Part shown: positions 4,899 through 6,653 of the stretch, piece after piece
Position numbering within the stretch: the first letter of the stretch is position 1
Layout: every line of letters starts with the position of its first letter
Assembly: GCA_026982035.1 (NCBI GenBank)
Contig: JALSHW010000012.1
Coordinates: forward strand, 1-6,653
DNA from: Phycisphaerales bacterium
GTDB taxonomy: Bacteria; Planctomycetota; Phycisphaerae; Phycisphaerales; UBA1924
Reading direction: 5' to 3'
Length of the DNA stretch: 6,653 nt
The notes under the pieces: generated by a model
Told to the model about the DNA's origin: nothing
The model's input: only the letters and a program-made list of their open reading frames with translations
The model's database searches: none
Made by a program: the position numbers and the translations under genes

Positions 4899-6653
4899 AT
4901 GGGACACAACACAAAGGTGCGATTGATCGCGTTGTTCATGATGCTCCTGGGGCTCTTGGGTTCTGGTGTGTTGACGACCGCGATTGCGTCATCCCAAGGC
5001 CGACACGAACTGGTCTACACCGACCGCGCCGAAGATGGCGATCCGCCTCAGATCGCTCTTGGCATTGCGATGGGCGCGTTCCGTGGAATCTTTGTCAATA
5101 TCCTCTGGCTCGAAGCCACCGCCGCCAAAGAAGAAGGCCGATTCTACGAATCCATCGAACTGGCCCGCATGATCACCCGGCTCCAGCCCCGGCTCGCCCA
5201 GGTCTGGACCTTCCACGCGTGGAATATGGCCTACAACATCTCCGTCACCACCCACACGCCCGAAGAACGCTGGGAATGGGTCATCGCCGGGATCGACCTG
5301 CTCCGCAAAGAAGGCCTCCGCGCCAATCCAAACGACATGCACATGCACAAGGAACTCGGCTGGATGCTCCTCCACAAGGTCGCCGGGTACACCGACGATG
5401 CGAACCAATACTACAAACGCCAGTTCGCCTACCAATGGCACAACATCATGGGCCCCGCCCCAACCATCAATCCCGAAGAACGCGAGCGACACAAGGTCAT
5501 CGAGCTCTACTCCGGGTGGGTTCAGAAGATCGTCGATGCGCCCAAGAATCGCGCCTTGCTTGTCGAGCAGAATCCGGTCGCCGATGAAATTGCCCGGGCG
5601 TATGAATCGGAGTTCAAGATTGGCTATCGGCTCGGTTCCAATCCTGAGATTGACGAAGAGTTCCTCCGCCGCTACCAGTTGAATGTCGAGTTGATTCGTG
5701 CGGGCAAGCTGTGGACCATCGAGCAACAAGCCGGCCCAAAGACCAAAAAAATGCAGGCATTACGCCAACAGTTTACCAATCAACAAGATTGGGATGACCT
5801 GGCAAACTTCGCTCGCAGGCATGTCCTGATCGAAGAATACAACATGGAACCCGTGCGAATGGTTCAGCAAGTCCGCAAGTTTGGACCCATCGACTGGCGT
5901 CTGCCCTCAGCCCACGCCCTGTACTGGTCCGCTCGAGGCACCGATGTCGGACGCATGGAAGTCAACGCCCGCACCCGCACCGGCATGGACTTCCTCAACG
6001 CCTTCCGCGTGGTGATGCAATCGGTCCAAGACCTCTGGCGGCATGGAGATTTGTACTTCAACTACCTCGATGTCCATGAAGGACGGGCCGCGTATTACCA
6101 GGCGGTACCCAATGTCTACTTCGTGCCTTCCTACGGCGCGATGCTCAACGAGGTCGTCAACGCTTCGGGAATCTACGAGGCCGACCACAAGCCCTACCGT
6201 CAATACGCCGTGGGGTATGAGAACTTCCTGCGTGATGCCGTCCGGTTCTTTTATCGTCGAGGCGACCTGAAGAACGCCGAGTTCTGGTTCGACAAACTCC
6301 GCAACTTTGAAGGCGTCAATGTCAACGATCCCGACTGGGCCTACGAGATGTCGCTGCCGCTCAAAGAGTTCGCTGATAAACAATTGTATGATTCACTTGG
6401 TGCTCCACAGGTTGCCGTTTCAGAGGTCTTCGCTTCGCTTCAAAGCGCGTTCTTCAATGGGTTGATGGTCAAGGATATGGATGTCTTCCGTGGCCAATGG
6501 GACTACGCCCGCAAGGCCCATGCGTATTATTTCAAGCAACAGTTCAACGAAGTCGTCGCCTCGACCACCACCGCGCGCATGGAGTTTATGGATCGCGATT
6601 TCACCTTCTTGGCCGGTCAGTTGTTTGCCAACATGATCATGACCGTTCATCCA
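4899..6653 (+). CDS. Exported or membrane-anchored TPR-like protein, family of unknown function (3' truncated)
   Basis: The frame opens at ATG 4899 and runs without a stop to the last base, giving 585 residues of an incomplete protein. The N-terminus (basic K6/R8, hydrophobic about 9-29, then AIA at 28-30) looks like a signal peptide with a possible cleavage after A30, or an uncleaved anchor. The mature part should therefore lie outside the cytoplasmic membrane. Residues about 55-110 form helical hairpins with TPR character: 'GAFRGIFVNILWLEA', then 'EEGRFYESIELARMITRLQP', then 'VWTFHAWNMAYNISV'. A second helical pair lies at about 128-175, and a third TPR-like stretch at 440-468 includes GDLKNAEFWFDKLR. 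The middle (about 200-330) is helical and charged. Aromatic residues, especially Trp and Tyr, are frequent. The pattern around 62-116 resembles a conserved hypothetical family of planctomycetes and related phyla. It starts 10 nt after the permease gene, so it is probably a partner or accessory of that transporter. No catalytic motif was recognised. Confidence 0.9.
   Translation, partial: MGHNTKVRLIALFMMLLGLLGSGVLTTAIASSQGRHELVYTDRAEDGDPPQIALGIAMGAFRGIFVNILWLEATAAKEEGRFYESIELARMITRLQPRLAQVWTFHAWNMAYNISVTTHTPEERWEWVIAGIDLLRKEGLRANPNDMHMHKELGWMLLHKVAGYTDDANQYYKRQFAYQWHNIMGPAPTINPEERERHKVIELYSGWVQKIVDAPKNRALLVEQNPVADEIARAYESEFKIGYRLGSNPEIDEEFLRRYQLNVELIRAGKLWTIEQQAGPKTKKMQALRQQFTNQQDWDDLANFARRHVLIEEYNMEPVRMVQQVRKFGPIDWRLPSAHALYWSARGTDVGRMEVNARTRTGMDFLNAFRVVMQSVQDLWRHGDLYFNYLDVHEGRAAYYQAVPNVYFVPSYGAMLNEVVNASGIYEADHKPYRQYAVGYENFLRDAVRFFYRRGDLKNAEFWFDKLRNFEGVNVNDPDWAYEMSLPLKEFADKQLYDSLGAPQVAVSEVFASLQSAFFNGLMVKDMDVFRGQWDYARKAHAYYFKQQFNEVVASTTTARMEFMDRDFTFLAGQLFANMIMTVHP

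Noticed and set aside
4989..5729. Long open frame on the - strand (246 codons) opposite the TPR-like gene
   Set aside because: It lies entirely opposite a well-supported + strand gene. It arises from that gene's codon bias and has no recognisable domain or ribosome binding context that would outweigh the sense gene.
1..6653. CRISPR array, insertion sequence, tRNA or rRNA
   Set aside because: No regularly spaced repeats, transposase motifs, terminal inverted repeats or cloverleaf-like segments were seen. The window is filled by the five coding regions.

Overview
The window is one strand of tightly packed coding DNA with no non-coding stretch longer than 10 bases between genes. Five genes lie head to tail on the + strand. 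The first and last are cut by the window edges. Gaps are 3 nt, 3 nt, a 1-4 nt overlap and 10 nt, and each internal gene has a purine-rich ribosome binding site inside or just after the preceding gene. This is almost certainly one operon whose promoter lies left of the window and whose terminator lies right of it. GC content looks slightly above 50 %. The planctomycete-type SPFH protein, the ABC-2 permease with a large external domain and the last protein (family signature around W103-N113) suggest Planctomycetota, perhaps class Phycisphaerae. That assignment rests on family resemblance from memory, not on a search.

Layout: (1) bases 1-146, the C-terminal 47 residues of a protein that may be the HflC-like partner of the next gene. 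(2) 150-1598, a single-pass membrane protein with an SPFH/band 7 (HflK-like) domain. (3) 1602-2939, an ABC-2 type ATPase with every core motif, plus an unusual acidic tail of about 145 residues carrying three copies of a short 'I-D-S-L-L-E'-like motif. (4) 2939-4888, the cognate ABC-2 permease with about ten membrane segments and an extracytoplasmic domain of about 220 residues. (5) 4899 to the window end, an uncharacterised exported or membrane-anchored protein with TPR-like helical repeats. It stays open to the last base and has no stop codon in the window.

Inferred joint role: genes 3 and 4 form an ABC exporter or membrane-remodelling transporter. The SPFH protein or pair could scaffold it in a membrane microdomain or control its turnover through FtsH. 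The TPR-like protein could be its partner on the outer face of the inner membrane. The substrate is not visible. The combination of SPFH proteins, an ABC-2 transporter with an acidic motif-bearing tail and an external TPR-like protein is the best candidate here for an undescribed system.
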